Below are positions 18,789 to 28,569 of a stretch of DNA of 64,000 bases, piece by piece. The stretch lies in the NCBI GenBank assembly GCA_902826165.1, contig CADEDV010000002.1, positions 1 through 64,000 of the forward strand, written 5' to 3'. Below the pieces are notes generated by a model. It worked only from the letters and a program-made list of their open reading frames with translations, searched no databases and had not been told where the DNA came from. The stretch is from an uncultured Bacteroidota bacterium. Its GTDB lineage: Bacteria > Bacteroidota > Bacteroidia > Chitinophagales > Chitinophagaceae. The stretch's first letter is position 1; each line of letters opens with the position of its first letter. The translations under genes were made by a program, and so were the position numbers.

Positions 18789-20690
18789 ATGAGCCAATCT
18801 AAACAACCTACTAATTACGGTGCCCTCGGAACGCTGGTAACTGTATTTTTCTTCTGGGGATTTATCGCTGCCGGAAACAGCGTTTTTATTCCCTTTTGTA
18901 AAAATTATTTCCACCTGGATCAGTTCCAAAGTCAGTTAATAGATTTTGCTTTTTATACAGCATATTACATTGGGGCACTGGTACTGTTCGCCTACGGTGC
19001 ATTTGGAGGTAAAGATCTCGTTGGCAAATGGGGTTTTAAAAGAAGCATAGTATATGGTTTGCTTTTCTCTGCCTTTGGCGCAGCTGCAATGATAGTGGCC
19101 GTAAATGGTAACAGTTTCGCAGGTATGTTGATCGGGTTGTTTATCGTAGCACTCGGCTTCTCATTACAGCAAACTGCGGCTCAACCTTTCGCTATAACAC
19201 TTGGAGATCCTTCAACCGGCACTAGTCGTGTCAACCTCGGTGGTGGTGTCAATTCATTTGGTACGTCAATTGGACCTTTAGTGGTGGCACTGGCTCTCTT
19301 TGGAACAACAGCAACCATTACTGACGAGAAAATTGCCAGCCTTAGTTTATCAAAGGTGATTGTGCTCTACAGTGCAGTTGGTGTTCTTTTTATAGCAGCA
19401 GCAGCATTATTCTTCTTTTCAAAAAAAGTACCGGCTGGTATTTTACTTGAAAAAACTGAGAAGGCAAACAAAGCTCTTTATACTTTAATTATACTGACCG
19501 GACTACTTATTATTATGTTTGTCCCGGTTTTCAGCAGCTATAAAAGCAAGGAAGCTATCCAGATCACGACTTTAGAAGATGCTGTGAAAAAAGAATACAA
19601 ACTCACTGACTCTTTACTTAAAGCAACTCTCACTCCTAATCCTGCAGATACAGCCTTTGCGGTCAATTTCCTGAAGAAAGATGCAGCCATAGTCAAAACC
19701 AGCCTTGATTCGCTGGAAAAAAGCTATAGTTCCAATCCCGAAGTGCTTGCAGTTTTATCAACAGTAAAGAATACTGATCAGAAAATAAAGAATAGTAATA
19801 ATGAAATCACTTCTTTGAAGCATCCGCTTGAAAAATATCGTTTATACTGGTTACTGGGTGCACTGGCCATTGTAGTTATTGCACTTTTGTATGCTAATAC
19901 CAGTGCCAGGAAAAAAGCGGATGGATGGGGTGCTATGCAGTATCCACAGTTAGTATTTGGAATGTTAGGCATCTTCACATATGTGGGCGTTGAAGTGGCA
20001 ATAGGAAGTAACCTGGGCGAATTATTAAAACAAAAAGAATTCGGCTCCTTATCTGCTTCAGAAGCGACTCCATATATTATGATGTACTGGGGCAGTTTGA
20101 TGATAGGAAGATGGACAGGTGCCATTAGTGCATTTAATATTTCGAAAAATACCAAACTCATCCTTCAATTCATTGTACCGTTGGTGGCATTTGGAATATT
20201 AGTCGGTATTATTTATTTGTCGGATTATGACGTTACTCCTTTATTCTATTATGTTATCTGTGTATTGATTCAAATTGCTGCATTCTATATCAGTAAAGAT
20301 AAGCCTGCAAAGACTTTGCTGATATTTAGCGTTCTTGGTGTAGCTGCCATGATAATAGGCTTGCTGACAAGTGGCAATATTGCTATTTACGCATTCCTTA
20401 GCGGAGGGCTGGTTTGCTCTATTATGTGGCCCGCAATTTTTAGCCTTTCTGTTGCCGGACTTGGAAAATATACTTCACAAGGATCAGCTTTCCTTATTAT
20501 GATGATTCTGGGGGGTGGTATTATCCCTCCAATACAAGGTAAGATTGCAGACGTAATAGGTATTCATCAGTCATATGTAATTGCTGTTGTTTGTTTTGCT
20601 TACCTGGCGTTCTTTGGTTTTGTCGTAAAAGGATTCCTGAAAAAACAAGGCATTGATTACGATGCAGAAGTAAGTGCTGGTGGTCATTAA
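18789..20690 (+). CDS. Fucose-permease-like (FGP) MFS sugar transporter with large central insertion
   Basis: Translation from the ATG at 18789 gives 633 residues (an upstream in-frame ATG would only add 14 unrelated residues). The N-terminal half resembles FucP/GluP sugar:H+ symporters: [15 protein letters not shown], then [21 protein letters not shown] and [20 protein letters not shown]. Family members have about 420-440 residues. Here about 95 charged residues (about 250-346), flanked by two extra hydrophobic helices, are inserted between helices 6 and 7. A ROK sugar kinase follows after 22 bp, so uptake of a hexose and its phosphorylation are probably coupled. Confidence 0.88.
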   Translation: MSQSKQPTNYGALGTLVTVFFFWGFIAAGNSVFIPFCKNYFHLDQFQSQLIDFAFYTAYYIGALVLFAYGAFGGKDLVGKWGFKRSIVYGLLFSAFGAAAMIVAVNGNSFAGMLIGLFIVALGFSLQQTAAQPFAITLGDPSTGTSRVNLGGGVNSFGTSIGPLVVALALFGTTATITDEKIASLSLSKVIVLYSAVGVLFIAAAALFFFSKKVPAGILLEKTEKANKALYTLIILTGLLIIMFVPVFSSYKSKEAIQITTLEDAVKKEYKLTDSLLKATLTPNPADTAFAVNFLKKDAAIVKTSLDSLEKSYSSNPEVLAVLSTVKNTDQKIKNSNNEITSLKHPLEKYRLYWLLGALAIVVIALLYANTSARKKADGWGAMQYPQLVFGMLGIFTYVGVEVAIGSNLGELLKQKEFGSLSASEATPYIMMYWGSLMIGRWTGAISAFNISKNTKLILQFIVPLVAFGILVGIIYLSDYDVTPLFYYVICVLIQIAAFYISKDKPAKTLLIFSVLGVAAMIIGLLTSGNIAIYAFLSGGLVCSIMWPAIFSLSVAGLGKYTSQGSAFLIMMILGGGIIPPIQGKIADVIGIHQSYVIAVVCFAYLAFFGFVVKGFLKKQGIDYDAEVSAGGH

Positions 20691-20712
20691 AATAATTTTA
20701 TAAAATATCGTT

Positions 20713-21672
20713 ATGGCAGACTTTGCAATAGGCATAGATATAGGAGGCACCAACACCAAATTCGGGGTGGTGGACCGGCATGGTAACATTCTTGAACAGG
20801 ACCGGGTTTTGACGAATGAACATGAAACGGTGCAGGAATTCATTGATGACCTGCATGCCAAGCTTACACCCATGATCGAAAAAGTGGGTGGTCCATCGAA
20901 ATTTACCGGCATTGGCATCGGTGCTCCCAACGGAAATTATTACACCGGCAATATCGAATATGCAGCGAACCTGAAATGGAGAGGCATTATTCCGCTGGCT
21001 AAAATGGTATCCGAAAAATTCGGGTTGAAAGTGAAGCTGACCAACGATGCAAATGCCGCCGCAGTTGGCGAAATGATGTATGGCTGTGCCAAAGGCATGA
21101 AACATTTTATCACCATCACCTTAGGTACCGGTGTGGGCAGTGGTATTGTCATTGATGGAAAGATCGTATTAGGTCATGATGGTTTTGCCGGTGAACTGGG
21201 ACATACGGTCATCCGTCATGGAGGAAGATTACATAAAGGAACCGGTCTAAGAGGCAGCCTTGAATCGTATGCTTCTGCTACGGGTGTTCGGGAAACAGCA
21301 TTGGAACTGCTTTCTGCCAATCCACAGACGGAAAGCCTGCTGAGAGATTACACCATCAATGACCTTATTACCAGCCAAACAGTTTATGAGTGTGCTATCA
21401 AAGGTGATAAGATCGCTAATGATATATTTGAATTTACCGGGCAGATATTGGGTGAAGCGCTGGCTAATTTTGTAATGTTCTCGTCGCCGGAAGCTATCAT
21501 CTTGTTTGGGGGACTTACCAAAGCAGGCGACCTGATCATGAACCCTACCCGCCAGGCCATGGAGGATAGTCTTATCCAGGTGTTCAAAAATAAAGTGAAA
21601 CTTATGTACAGTGAACTGAAAGAAGCTGACGCAGCTATTCTTGGAGCCAGTGCATTGGTTTGGGAAGAATAA
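20713..21672 (+). CDS. ROK family sugar kinase (probable glucokinase) lacking the zinc cysteines
   Basis: This 319-residue protein has the ROK/ASKHA nucleotide-binding fold: phosphate-1 motif IGIDIGGTNTKFGVVD, catalytic-region TNDANAAAVGE and the second nucleotide motif ITLGTGVGSGIVIDG. GELGH provides the sugar-contacting Glu and His. The canonical ROK zinc motif (CxCGxxGCxE) is absent; the corresponding segment is LHKGTGLRGSLESYAS with no Cys. The gene is 22 bp downstream of a hexose-type transporter. It most likely phosphorylates glucose or a related hexose, giving glucose-6-phosphate that could also feed the glycogen genes nearby. Confidence 0.88.
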   Translation: MADFAIGIDIGGTNTKFGVVDRHGNILEQDRVLTNEHETVQEFIDDLHAKLTPMIEKVGGPSKFTGIGIGAPNGNYYTGNIEYAANLKWRGIIPLAKMVSEKFGLKVKLTNDANAAAVGEMMYGCAKGMKHFITITLGTGVGSGIVIDGKIVLGHDGFAGELGHTVIRHGGRLHKGTGLRGSLESYASATGVRETALELLSANPQTESLLRDYTINDLITSQTVYECAIKGDKIANDIFEFTGQILGEALANFVMFSSPEAIILFGGLTKAGDLIMNPTRQAMEDSLIQVFKNKVKLMYSELKEADAAILGASALVWEE

Positions 21673-21698
21673 TTTTACAATTGATCATCTCATCAAAT

Positions 21699-21729
21699 AA
21701 AAAGCCCGGTTTTTATAACCGGGCTTTTA
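21699..21729. terminator. Bidirectional terminator between the ROK and DUF4382 genes
   Basis: AAAAGCCCGGTT (21700-21711) pairs perfectly with AACCGGGCTTTT (21717-21728). A/T runs on both sides serve the convergent genes. Confidence 0.9.
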
Positions 21730-21751
21730 GTTATCATAGAAATTTTCTTGC

Positions 21752-22273
21752 TTATTTTATTTTCAGCACCGGTTTCAGCTGATAAACTCCTGTTCCCAAT
21801 TGATGAATAGATAAAGCAGCATCAAAATCAATAAGCAATGAATCCAGGGTGCCATTCAGCTGCTTATTCACTTTAATTTTTAATCCTGATTCAGAGCCAC
21901 TCGGAATTGTGAGCGGATAAGTCACACCGGCAACTTTAATTGAATTATTAGTGCCTAATATAAACCGGATCTCTTTCACCACATTGGTGGGTATAGTACC
22001 CACGGCCAGTAATGTATCAACCCCGTTTTGAAGGCCCAGCAAATTATAAATACCTGCATGGGTATCCAGGTTTGCCCAGCCTGTGGCAGAATCTTCCCTG
22101 AATTTTACCCTTACCTGTTGTATATCCACATTCACTTCTTCTGCATCTACAGGGTTATCTGTCAGCCGGATCTTTACCGTTGTACTTTCAGCTGCTTTAT
22201 CTTTTGAACAAGCCAGCAGCACAATAGCCGTCATTGCTGTGATAAATAACAGGGGAGCCAGTATCTTTTTCAT
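21752..22273 (-). CDS. DUF4382 lipoprotein (short paralogue)
   Basis: The ATG at 22273 gives 173 residues beginning with a lipoprotein signal (MKKILAPLLF, then lipobox VLLAC). The DUF4382 core follows: VKIRLTDNPVDAEEVNVDIQ, then GIYNLLGLQNGVDTLLAVG, then a beta-rich part ending YQLKPVLKIK. Function is unknown; it is probably surface- or periplasm-exposed. A longer paralogue is encoded at 40578-41507 and shares the block IYNLL-(6 residues)-DTLLA, but here the loop before that block is only about ten residues. Convergent with the ROK kinase gene. Confidence 0.85.
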   Translation of the reverse strand: MKKILAPLLFITAMTAIVLLACSKDKAAESTTVKIRLTDNPVDAEEVNVDIQQVRVKFREDSATGWANLDTHAGIYNLLGLQNGVDTLLAVGTIPTNVVKEIRFILGTNNSIKVAGVTYPLTIPSGSESGLKIKVNKQLNGTLDSLLIDFDAALSIHQLGTGVYQLKPVLKIK

Positions 22274-22362
22274 ACTTATAATTTTCTGACTAGTCATATA
22301 AAACCATGCCAAGGAGCCGGGAACAAAGTAATAAACCGGTCATTTTATCCACCGGGATCCTA

Positions 22363-23355
22363 CTAATTCTTTCCCCGGATGATAAAAACAGCGGGTACGG
22401 GGCGTTGCCCTGTTGCATCCGATACTTTGATCGTTTCCTTTCCATTGACCAGCATACAACTGCTGCCGCCTCCATCCAGGTTCAGGGCTTCCCGGCAGCC
22501 AAGGTCTTTGAATAGTTGCGCCATTTGGGTCAGGCTGGCTCCTTCTGCAATTCCTTTATTTCTGCCTTCAACAACCAGTATTATAAGTTTGTTGTCTTTG
22601 GTATACCCCATCCCGGTGCGTGGATGTTTATCATCAATAGCTTTACCGGCAAATTTCAATTCCTCATTATTGGTGACTTTTATCTCAGCATTTTGAAGAA
22701 GAACAGGACCACCTCCTACTGCCGTTCTCATTTTCCACGCAGGGAAAGATATACGGGTCCTTGTATTATTATCAAAAGATTGCAAGATCGTTTTTTCGGC
22801 AGCCGTTTTAGAAAACCCGGGAATGGAATCACGAACTGCTTTAACGGGAGCCTGTCGTGCATAAGGATATTTAAGGCTGGAATCGGTATACAACCAGGCT
22901 ATATCGACTTGCCGCTTTTTATTAATACCAATTGCACTTCCGAAAGGATGCCGGTACGTCAAAGTGTCTTCCCCTTTTCCTGCAAGGCTATGAATATTAT
23001 AACTGACGAGTTTACCATTTTTGATCACCACGTTTAAATTCTGGTTCGTGGCAAAAGAGAAGAAGGTGGTATTAACCACCAGCAATGGTTTTTCATTCTT
23101 CTCATAAAATTGAGACGGGGTTAACCGGCGTTTATACGTTGTGTCGGCAGCGAAGTCAAGCTTTTTGTCTTTCAGATCTGCTTCCACATAATAAGCAATA
23201 TTAGGTTTGCCATCTAGCAGGTCCGTTGTCTTATATACATGTACAGATGATGGCAATGGCCCGAATAAAGAATCAACATTTATCCATTTCACCTGTGCCT
23301 GTGATTGAAAACAGGTCATTGTTATAAGCAAGACAGCAAAAAAAAGTTTCTGCAT
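22363..23355 (-). CDS. Secreted phosphodiester glycosidase family (NAGPA domain) protein
   Basis: This 330-residue protein has a signal peptide (MQKLFFAVLLITMTCFQSQA). The ATG at 23355 is chosen over a TTG six bases upstream. The C-terminal two thirds match the NAGPA domain, including PLLVVNTTFFS, MRTAVGGGPVLL, HPRTGMGYTKDNKLIILVVEG and the hallmark EALNLDGGGSSCMLVNG. The domain is named for the human enzyme that removes GlcNAc from a phosphodiester; bacterial members act on sugars linked through phosphodiesters in the cell envelope. Substrate unknown. It is 24 bp downstream of the T9SS lectin/PKD gene on the same strand, so probably co-transcribed. Confidence 0.87.
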   Translation of the reverse strand: MQKLFFAVLLITMTCFQSQAQVKWINVDSLFGPLPSSVHVYKTTDLLDGKPNIAYYVEADLKDKKLDFAADTTYKRRLTPSQFYEKNEKPLLVVNTTFFSFATNQNLNVVIKNGKLVSYNIHSLAGKGEDTLTYRHPFGSAIGINKKRQVDIAWLYTDSSLKYPYARQAPVKAVRDSIPGFSKTAAEKTILQSFDNNTRTRISFPAWKMRTAVGGGPVLLQNAEIKVTNNEELKFAGKAIDDKHPRTGMGYTKDNKLIILVVEGRNKGIAEGASLTQMAQLFKDLGCREALNLDGGGSSCMLVNGKETIKVSDATGQRPVPAVFIIRGKN

Positions 23356-23379
23356 ATACAACTGTATTTACTGATGAAT

Positions 23380-25347
23380 TTACCTGATGATCGTTGAAGT
23401 ACCTTTCAACTGGTACACTTTGCCTGCATAATCCGTGGCCCTGCATATCCATACATAGGTGCCCGTTGGTTGTTTTGCACCTTTGTAACTTCCATTCCAA
23501 CCGGCAGCTATATCTTTTGTGGTAAAGATCATTTCGCCCCAGCGGTTATATACCGTAAAATAGTCGAGCTTTTGAATACCGATATAATACGGCTTCAGCA
23601 ATTCATTCAGCCCGTCATTATTAGGAGTAAAGCCGGTTGGTACATACACAGCAGATCCTTTGAACACGGTAATGTTGATCGTATCCTTAGCCACACAACC
23701 CTCAGCAGTTGTTACGGTAAAGTAATAGGTCTGGTCATCCTGCAATATTGTAACTGGAAATGCAATCGCAGCATCATCCAGGCCCGTTGCCGGCGACCAT
23801 GTAAAAGTAGTAAGTCCGCTTGTTGCTCCTGCAATACTATAGCTGCTCTGTAACAGGAAGGGCACATTTTGTATAATAACTGTGTCATTGCCTGCATTGG
23901 CAGCAACCATATTGATAAAAACTGGAACGGTGACAGGATCAGCAATGCAGCCGTTGGTTGCCATTGCTGTCAGCACGGCATTTTCACTTCCGGCAGAATT
24001 GAAAATAAATGCAGCATTTTGCGTAGCGGCAGTTTGATTAGTACTGCTCTGCCAGTTCCATTGTGCAATAGTCGTTGCATTATCCACCTGCTGCCCTGAA
24101 AATGATACAGGCAATCCCACACATCCGTTGACCGCCAGGCCTGTTATTACAGGTTTGGGCTTTATTACAAAAGGTTTTATCAATGCCGGTGAGATACAGC
24201 CATGATTACTCGTTGCTGTTAATTGTAACTGGTGCGGGCCCGTTGCCAAGCCTGTTAACTGTGGTAACTGGGAGGTGGAGACAGGGTTACCATCCAGTAG
24301 CCAGTTCCATTGCGATACGGAACCCACTGTTACCAATGAACTTTCAACGATACGGGGAGTGTTACCATTACAGGTATCAAACACATTGAAATTTGCTACG
24401 GGTTTATCTCCTATTGTAATTGTTTTGCGTAACGTATCACTGAAGCAACCATCAAGTCCGGTAATCGCCACTTTTACATTATAAATACCAGGAGCAGCAT
24501 ATAACTGTGCCGGGGGATTCGGTGAAGTGCTGGTATTGCCATTACCAAAATCCCAATAGAAACTGGTGATAGGTGCAAATGATTGGGATGTATTGGTAAA
24601 GCTTACACTAACCGGGCTATTATCATAACAACTGGTATTATTAACGAGATTAGTTGTAAAACCCGGGTTCAATGCCGTACAGAACTGCTGCAGGTTATTA
24701 GAGCCTCCTGTTGCAGCACTGAAACCCCAATACACCATGGGATCATTATTAAAAACAGTTGCCACCAGGTCAACGGTTGTCTGCAGCCGGAACACCCCAT
24801 CGAAATAAGTGCTTAATTGTTTGGTCACCGGGTCCCATACGATCCGCAACGTATGCCATTGACAATCTTCAATATTAGGATTAGCGGGTGAAGCCTGCAC
24901 CGGGCCGGCGAGGTCAGTTCCATGTGTCAGGTTCCCGTTTTTATTGATACTGATATGATCTTCGGCAGGATCATTATTGTTGATGTTTTGCCAGGTGTCC
25001 AGTAAAATACCAACGGAAGGAGATATACCTTCAAAACCCAAACCACCACCCGAGGTGCCAACGCTGGTGCTGATCGGTTGTAAAGTAAAAGAAATACCAT
25101 CCGCACCATTCGCATCGGTACAGCCTAAAAAAACATTGAAAACAAAATCAAAGGGATTATTGAGGCTGATCTTGGCAGCATTCCACACACTTCCACTTTG
25201 TGTGTTCACCGCCGGAGTTAAGGTATAACAATTACAAGTATTTTGAATGGCCGAACCATTGAGAATATAAGTTCCGGGTTGAGCAACAATAACGCAGCTG
25301 AAAAAAAGTGCAGGTAGAATAAAAGAGATACGGCTCAAACTTTTCAT
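23380..25347 (-). CDS. Secreted lectin/PKD-domain protein with type B T9SS sorting domain
   Basis: A signal peptide precedes 655 residues. Residues of about 25-225 form a legume-lectin-like beta sandwich (DGISFTLQPI, GLGFEGISPSVGILLDTW, WHTLRIVWDPVTKQLSTYFD). One clear PKD domain follows (FYWDFGNGNTSTSPNPPA), with further PKD-like units. The C-terminus is a gliding-motility-associated type B sorting domain (VPTGFTPNNDGLNE, YNRWGEMIF, PTGTYVWICRATD). It should pass the outer membrane through the type IX secretion system and act at or outside the surface, possibly in carbohydrate binding or adhesion. No T9SS machinery gene is in the window. Confidence 0.9.
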   Translation of the reverse strand: MKSLSRISFILPALFFSCVIVAQPGTYILNGSAIQNTCNCYTLTPAVNTQSGSVWNAAKISLNNPFDFVFNVFLGCTDANGADGISFTLQPISTSVGTSGGGLGFEGISPSVGILLDTWQNINNNDPAEDHISINKNGNLTHGTDLAGPVQASPANPNIEDCQWHTLRIVWDPVTKQLSTYFDGVFRLQTTVDLVATVFNNDPMVYWGFSAATGGSNNLQQFCTALNPGFTTNLVNNTSCYDNSPVSVSFTNTSQSFAPITSFYWDFGNGNTSTSPNPPAQLYAAPGIYNVKVAITGLDGCFSDTLRKTITIGDKPVANFNVFDTCNGNTPRIVESSLVTVGSVSQWNWLLDGNPVSTSQLPQLTGLATGPHQLQLTATSNHGCISPALIKPFVIKPKPVITGLAVNGCVGLPVSFSGQQVDNATTIAQWNWQSSTNQTAATQNAAFIFNSAGSENAVLTAMATNGCIADPVTVPVFINMVAANAGNDTVIIQNVPFLLQSSYSIAGATSGLTTFTWSPATGLDDAAIAFPVTILQDDQTYYFTVTTAEGCVAKDTINITVFKGSAVYVPTGFTPNNDGLNELLKPYYIGIQKLDYFTVYNRWGEMIFTTKDIAAGWNGSYKGAKQPTGTYVWICRATDYAGKVYQLKGTSTIIR

Positions 25348-25401
25348 GGTAATGGCTCCCTTCCAAATTGAGGAAGCAAGTTACCTACAAAAAGGCAAAC
25401 C

Positions 25402-26337
25402 TCAGGACTGAACAGCAGCTTTCTTCATTTCCCATTCTTTCCTGCCAAGACCTGCGAATACATGTCTTTCGCTATGGTAAGAAGAACGGACCAACGGGCC
25501 GCTTTCGATATAATCCAGCCCGATCGTATACCCAACTTCCTGGTATTCGGCAAATTCATCCGGGTGCACAAACCGGTGAACAGGTAAATGTTTTTTTGTT
25601 GGCTGCAGGTACTGACCAATCGTGATCACATCACATCCATTTTCCTTCAGATCTTTAATGGTCTGTATCACTTCCTCTTTGGTCTCACCCAAACCCAGCA
25701 TGATGCCGCTCTTGGTCCTCATGCCGCCTTCTTTCAGTGTTCTGATCACTTCCATACTCCGCCAGTAACGGGCCTGGATACGAACCTGGCGGGTCAGTCT
25801 CTCCACCGTTTCAATATTATGTGATACCACTTCAGGTGCCGCATCGATCACCCGCTGAATATCCTCTTTCTTTCCTTTAAAATCGGGGATCAGTGTTTCG
25901 AGTGTGGTACCCGGATTCAGCGATTTTACGGCTTTGATCGTGTTATGCCAGATTATGGATCCGCCATCCGCCAATTCATCCCGGTCCACAGAAGTGATCA
26001 CCGCATGTTTCACTTTCATCAGGTGAATAGCTTCTGCCACCCGCTGTGGTTCATCCCAATCAACGGGTTCAGGGCGACCGGTTGCCACTGCACAAAAACC
26101 ACAGCTCCTGGTGCAGGTATTACCGAGAATCATAAATGTAGCCGTTCCTGCTCCCCAGCATTCACCCATATTGGGGCAATTGCCACTTTCGCAGATCGTA
26201 TGCAGTTTGTGGCTGTCAACAAGACCTCTCACATGCTTATAACTTTCACCAATCGGGAGTTTCACACGGAGCCAGTCAGGCTTCCTGATTTTCGTTTCTT
26301 TTTCGCTATTCGCCGGGACTACGGGGAGTTCAGTCAT
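25402..26337 (-). CDS. lipA: Lipoyl synthase
   Basis: This radical-SAM enzyme inserts two sulphurs into protein-bound octanoyl groups to make lipoyl cofactors, for example for pyruvate dehydrogenase. Its 311 residues contain the auxiliary cluster motif [12 protein letters not shown], the radical-SAM motif CTRSCGFC and the conserved C-terminal RSSYHSERH. The start at 26337 lies only 4 nt after an exact -7 promoter box, so the mRNA may be leaderless. It is not in an operon with the E1-beta gene (50641-51630), but the products meet in the same pathway. Confidence 0.97.
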   Translation of the reverse strand: MTELPVVPANSEKETKIRKPDWLRVKLPIGESYKHVRGLVDSHKLHTICESGNCPNMGECWGAGTATFMILGNTCTRSCGFCAVATGRPEPVDWDEPQRVAEAIHLMKVKHAVITSVDRDELADGGSIIWHNTIKAVKSLNPGTTLETLIPDFKGKKEDIQRVIDAAPEVVSHNIETVERLTRQVRIQARYWRSMEVIRTLKEGGMRTKSGIMLGLGETKEEVIQTIKDLKENGCDVITIGQYLQPTKKHLPVHRFVHPDEFAEYQEVGYTIGLDYIESGPLVRSSYHSERHVFAGLGRKEWEMKKAAVQS

Positions 26338-26341
26338 GGCA

Positions 26342-26349
26342 CAAAAATA
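26342..26349 (-). promoter_or_regulatory. -7 promoter element abutting the lipA start
   Basis: TATTTTTG on the minus strand is an exact TAnnTTTG match, with only 4 nt between it and the ATG at 26337. The expected transcription start would fall at or next to the start codon. Confidence 0.5.
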
Positions 26350-26355
26350 AGACCA

Positions 26356-27156
26356 TTACTTCCGACGGCCAAACAGGATGGCCACATAGCCCTGGAAGAA
26401 GAGACTCTTGTCCTTTTTTTGTAATAACATGATGGGGATCTTGGAACCATAGGCTTCAAGGCTCATACCGATCTCAAGCCCGGAAACCATTTCGTTAAAA
26501 CGGCCATAATCGAACCGCATGGCCACTTTGGCAAAGGCTCCCGGTTTTATTTTCATTTCACTCCAGCCTTTGCCTAATCCACCTCCACCGGATATGGTGG
26601 GGCCTAGGAACAACGCACTGTCTTCCTGGGAATATTTTATCGTTCTTTCGGTGCCGCTGCTGGGATCATTAACCACCACATAATACGGACGAAGCAGGCC
26701 GATAGAGATACCTGCATTATACACACCAGTTACTACTACCCCATTCTTATTGCCCTTTTGTCCAAAAATATATTGTTGACCAAAACCCAGCGTAATGGGG
26801 TAAAAAAAGTTCTGCTTACCATACACAAAGGAATTTCCAAAAAAACCACTACTGATAAATTTTTCTTCCTTGGAACTTTTGGTCTCTGTAATATCGATCC
26901 GGTAGATATTGGTCTTACGGGTACTTTTCATTTTACCCAGTTCATAAAATATTCCATACCCGTTGGTCCGGGCCTGGATACCAAATATGCTTTGCTTTCT
27001 GAACACCAGGGTGCCTTCTTCGGCCTGGCGGATGCGGTTATTGATCGCTTCGCGGCGGGTTTCTTTACGATCCTCACGGGATAAACGGGTGGAATCCTGT
27101 GCAACAGCAGCAATACCGGTAATGGCAAACAACAGTAAAAAACTTAATTTCTTCAC
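26356..27156 (-). CDS. Exported protein of unknown function, probably outer-membrane beta-barrel
   Basis: This 266-residue protein has a signal peptide (MKKLSFLLLFAITGIAAVAQ). A short basic, charged helix follows (residues 25-50, rich in Arg/Glu), then alternating beta strands rich in Gly, Tyr and Phe, ending with FFQGYVAILFGRRK (a C-terminal strand of the type seen in outer-membrane barrels). I do not recognise a named family. It lies 18 bp upstream of lipA on the same strand, but lipA has its own promoter box. Confidence 0.72.
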   Translation of the reverse strand: MKKLSFLLLFAITGIAAVAQDSTRLSREDRKETRREAINNRIRQAEEGTLVFRKQSIFGIQARTNGYGIFYELGKMKSTRKTNIYRIDITETKSSKEEKFISSGFFGNSFVYGKQNFFYPITLGFGQQYIFGQKGNKNGVVVTGVYNAGISIGLLRPYYVVVNDPSSGTERTIKYSQEDSALFLGPTISGGGGLGKGWSEMKIKPGAFAKVAMRFDYGRFNEMVSGLEIGMSLEAYGSKIPIMLLQKKDKSLFFQGYVAILFGRRK

Positions 27157-27304
27157 GGAGCTATATTTTATTGGTTAACCGGGAACATAAACGAGAAAAA
27201 GTATTGAAAAGATGCCGCTCTGTTATTTAAGAAAAAGCCAAAACTCTTTTGTTACTTTTCGTCCTGCTCAGGGCTATAACGTAAATTTAGGGCAAAAATT
27301 GATA

Positions 27305-27718
27305 ATGACATCTTCAGTTGTGTATAATGGCGACCTGAGAACCACCTGCACCCATCTTAAAAGTGGTAATTATTTTGAAACGGATGCCCCGGTTGACAAT
27401 AATGGCAAAGGCGAACGTTTCTCCCCCACCGATCTGCTGGCCACATCACTCGGCACCTGTATGATCACAGTAATGGGCATTAAGGCAAGGACAATGGGCT
27501 TTGACCTGAATGATATAAAAATTGAAGTACTCAAGATCATGAAAGCGGATCCAAGAAGAGTGGGTGGAATTGAGTTAGTGTTTCATATCCCTGAAGCCTT
27601 AAAGAATATTGAGGAAAAGACAAAAACCATCTTGAAACATACCGGCGATACCTGCCCGGTGATGAAGAGTATTCACCCGGATATTGAAGTAAAAATCGAT
27701 TGGGGAAGTTGGCGTTAA
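27305..27718 (+). CDS. OsmC family protein
   Basis: The ATG at 27305 gives 137 residues, the normal OsmC size; the upstream in-frame extension is not protein-like. Family features are FSPTDLLATSLGTCMITVMG, with the first redox Cys, and HTGDTCPVMKSIHP, with the second. OsmC/Ohr proteins are thiol peroxidases that reduce organic hydroperoxides as dimers in the cytosol; this one belongs to the broader OsmC-like group rather than clearly to Ohr. It is followed by an 11-bp inverted repeat and then the LytTR regulator. Confidence 0.9.
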   Translation: MTSSVVYNGDLRTTCTHLKSGNYFETDAPVDNNGKGERFSPTDLLATSLGTCMITVMGIKARTMGFDLNDIKIEVLKIMKADPRRVGGIELVFHIPEALKNIEEKTKTILKHTGDTCPVMKSIHPDIEVKIDWGSWR

Positions 27719-27754
27719 CTTTTCTTTAGCGATTTACACCTGTATCATTTTTTA

Positions 27755-27786
27755 CGCTGAATGAACTGACTTCATTTCATTCAGCG
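27755..27786. promoter_or_regulatory. Perfect 11-bp inverted repeat between the OsmC and LytTR genes
   Basis: CGCTGAATGAA and its exact complement are separated by 10 nt. There is no U-run, so it is more like an operator or weak terminator than a canonical terminator. It lies 85 bp before the LytTR start. Confidence 0.5.
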
Positions 27787-27870
27787 CTTTCAGCAGTTGA
27801 TGCTTATAATCTTTTATTTATTCTTTACACTTGTAATCTTTGCTCTTTCCGGAAGGATAATAGTGATGCC

Positions 27871-28569
27871 ATGAATGTACTGGTGATAGAATATGAAAAG
27901 GGGATGGTTCAGAAGATAAAAGATATCCTCAGTGAGATAGATGATTCCATCCGGGTGGTGGGTGTCACCGGTGATATGTTTGCTGCCGCAGAATGGCTGA
28001 CTAAAAATAGTATCCCCGACCTGATACTGGCCAATGAAGAAATGATGGCCGAAATGAATTACAAAGATGTAAAAGCCGTTGTAACTTTTTCTACTAAAAC
28101 AGCCGAGTATAATTTTGCAGCCTTTCGTTATAAAACCATCCGGCAGATCTTGAACAGCCTTCCCGGAACAGAAGAAAAACTGCTCAGCTTTGACCAGTTC
28201 GCTAACAGCAAGGCTTTAACAGCCGGGCCTTTTAAAGAAAGGTTTCTTGTTAAGCAAGGCCAGCGTTTGTTATCGATACCAGTGGGGCAGATCGCTTATT
28301 TCTTTTCGCAGGAACGCTTTATCTTTTTCAAAACCTTCGACAACCAGAAATTTTTACTGGAATACCGCATTGAACAACTGGAGAACCTCCTCTCTCCAAC
28401 TATGTTCTTCCGGGTCAACCGTTCCTTTATTATTTCATTACCTACGGTCAAAGAGATACATGCCTACTTTGGAAATCGCCTGAAGCTTTATCTTTCTCCT
28501 TCAACAGATAAAGAAGTTATTGTGAGCCGCAAAAGAGTGAACGATTTCAAAGAATGGCTTGATAAATAA
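27871..28569 (+). CDS. LytTR DNA-binding protein with degenerate receiver domain
   Basis: This 232-residue protein has a C-terminal LytTR domain (about residues 122-230: FLVKQGQRLLSIPVGQIAYF, FFRVNRSFIISL, VSRKRVNDFKEWL) that binds DNA through beta strands. The N-terminal 100 residues align with a response-regulator receiver but have lost its active site: the acidic pair is E7-Y8-E9 and the phosphorylatable Asp is Asn55 (PDLILAN). The conserved Lys region is replaced (YKTIRQIL). It is therefore probably phosphorylation-independent. No histidine kinase is adjacent, and dyad sequences flank the gene at 27755-27786 and 28629-28649. Confidence 0.87.
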   Translation: MNVLVIEYEKGMVQKIKDILSEIDDSIRVVGVTGDMFAAAEWLTKNSIPDLILANEEMMAEMNYKDVKAVVTFSTKTAEYNFAAFRYKTIRQILNSLPGTEEKLLSFDQFANSKALTAGPFKERFLVKQGQRLLSIPVGQIAYFFSQERFIFFKTFDNQKFLLEYRIEQLENLLSPTMFFRVNRSFIISLPTVKEIHAYFGNRLKLYLSPSTDKEVIVSRKRVNDFKEWLDK

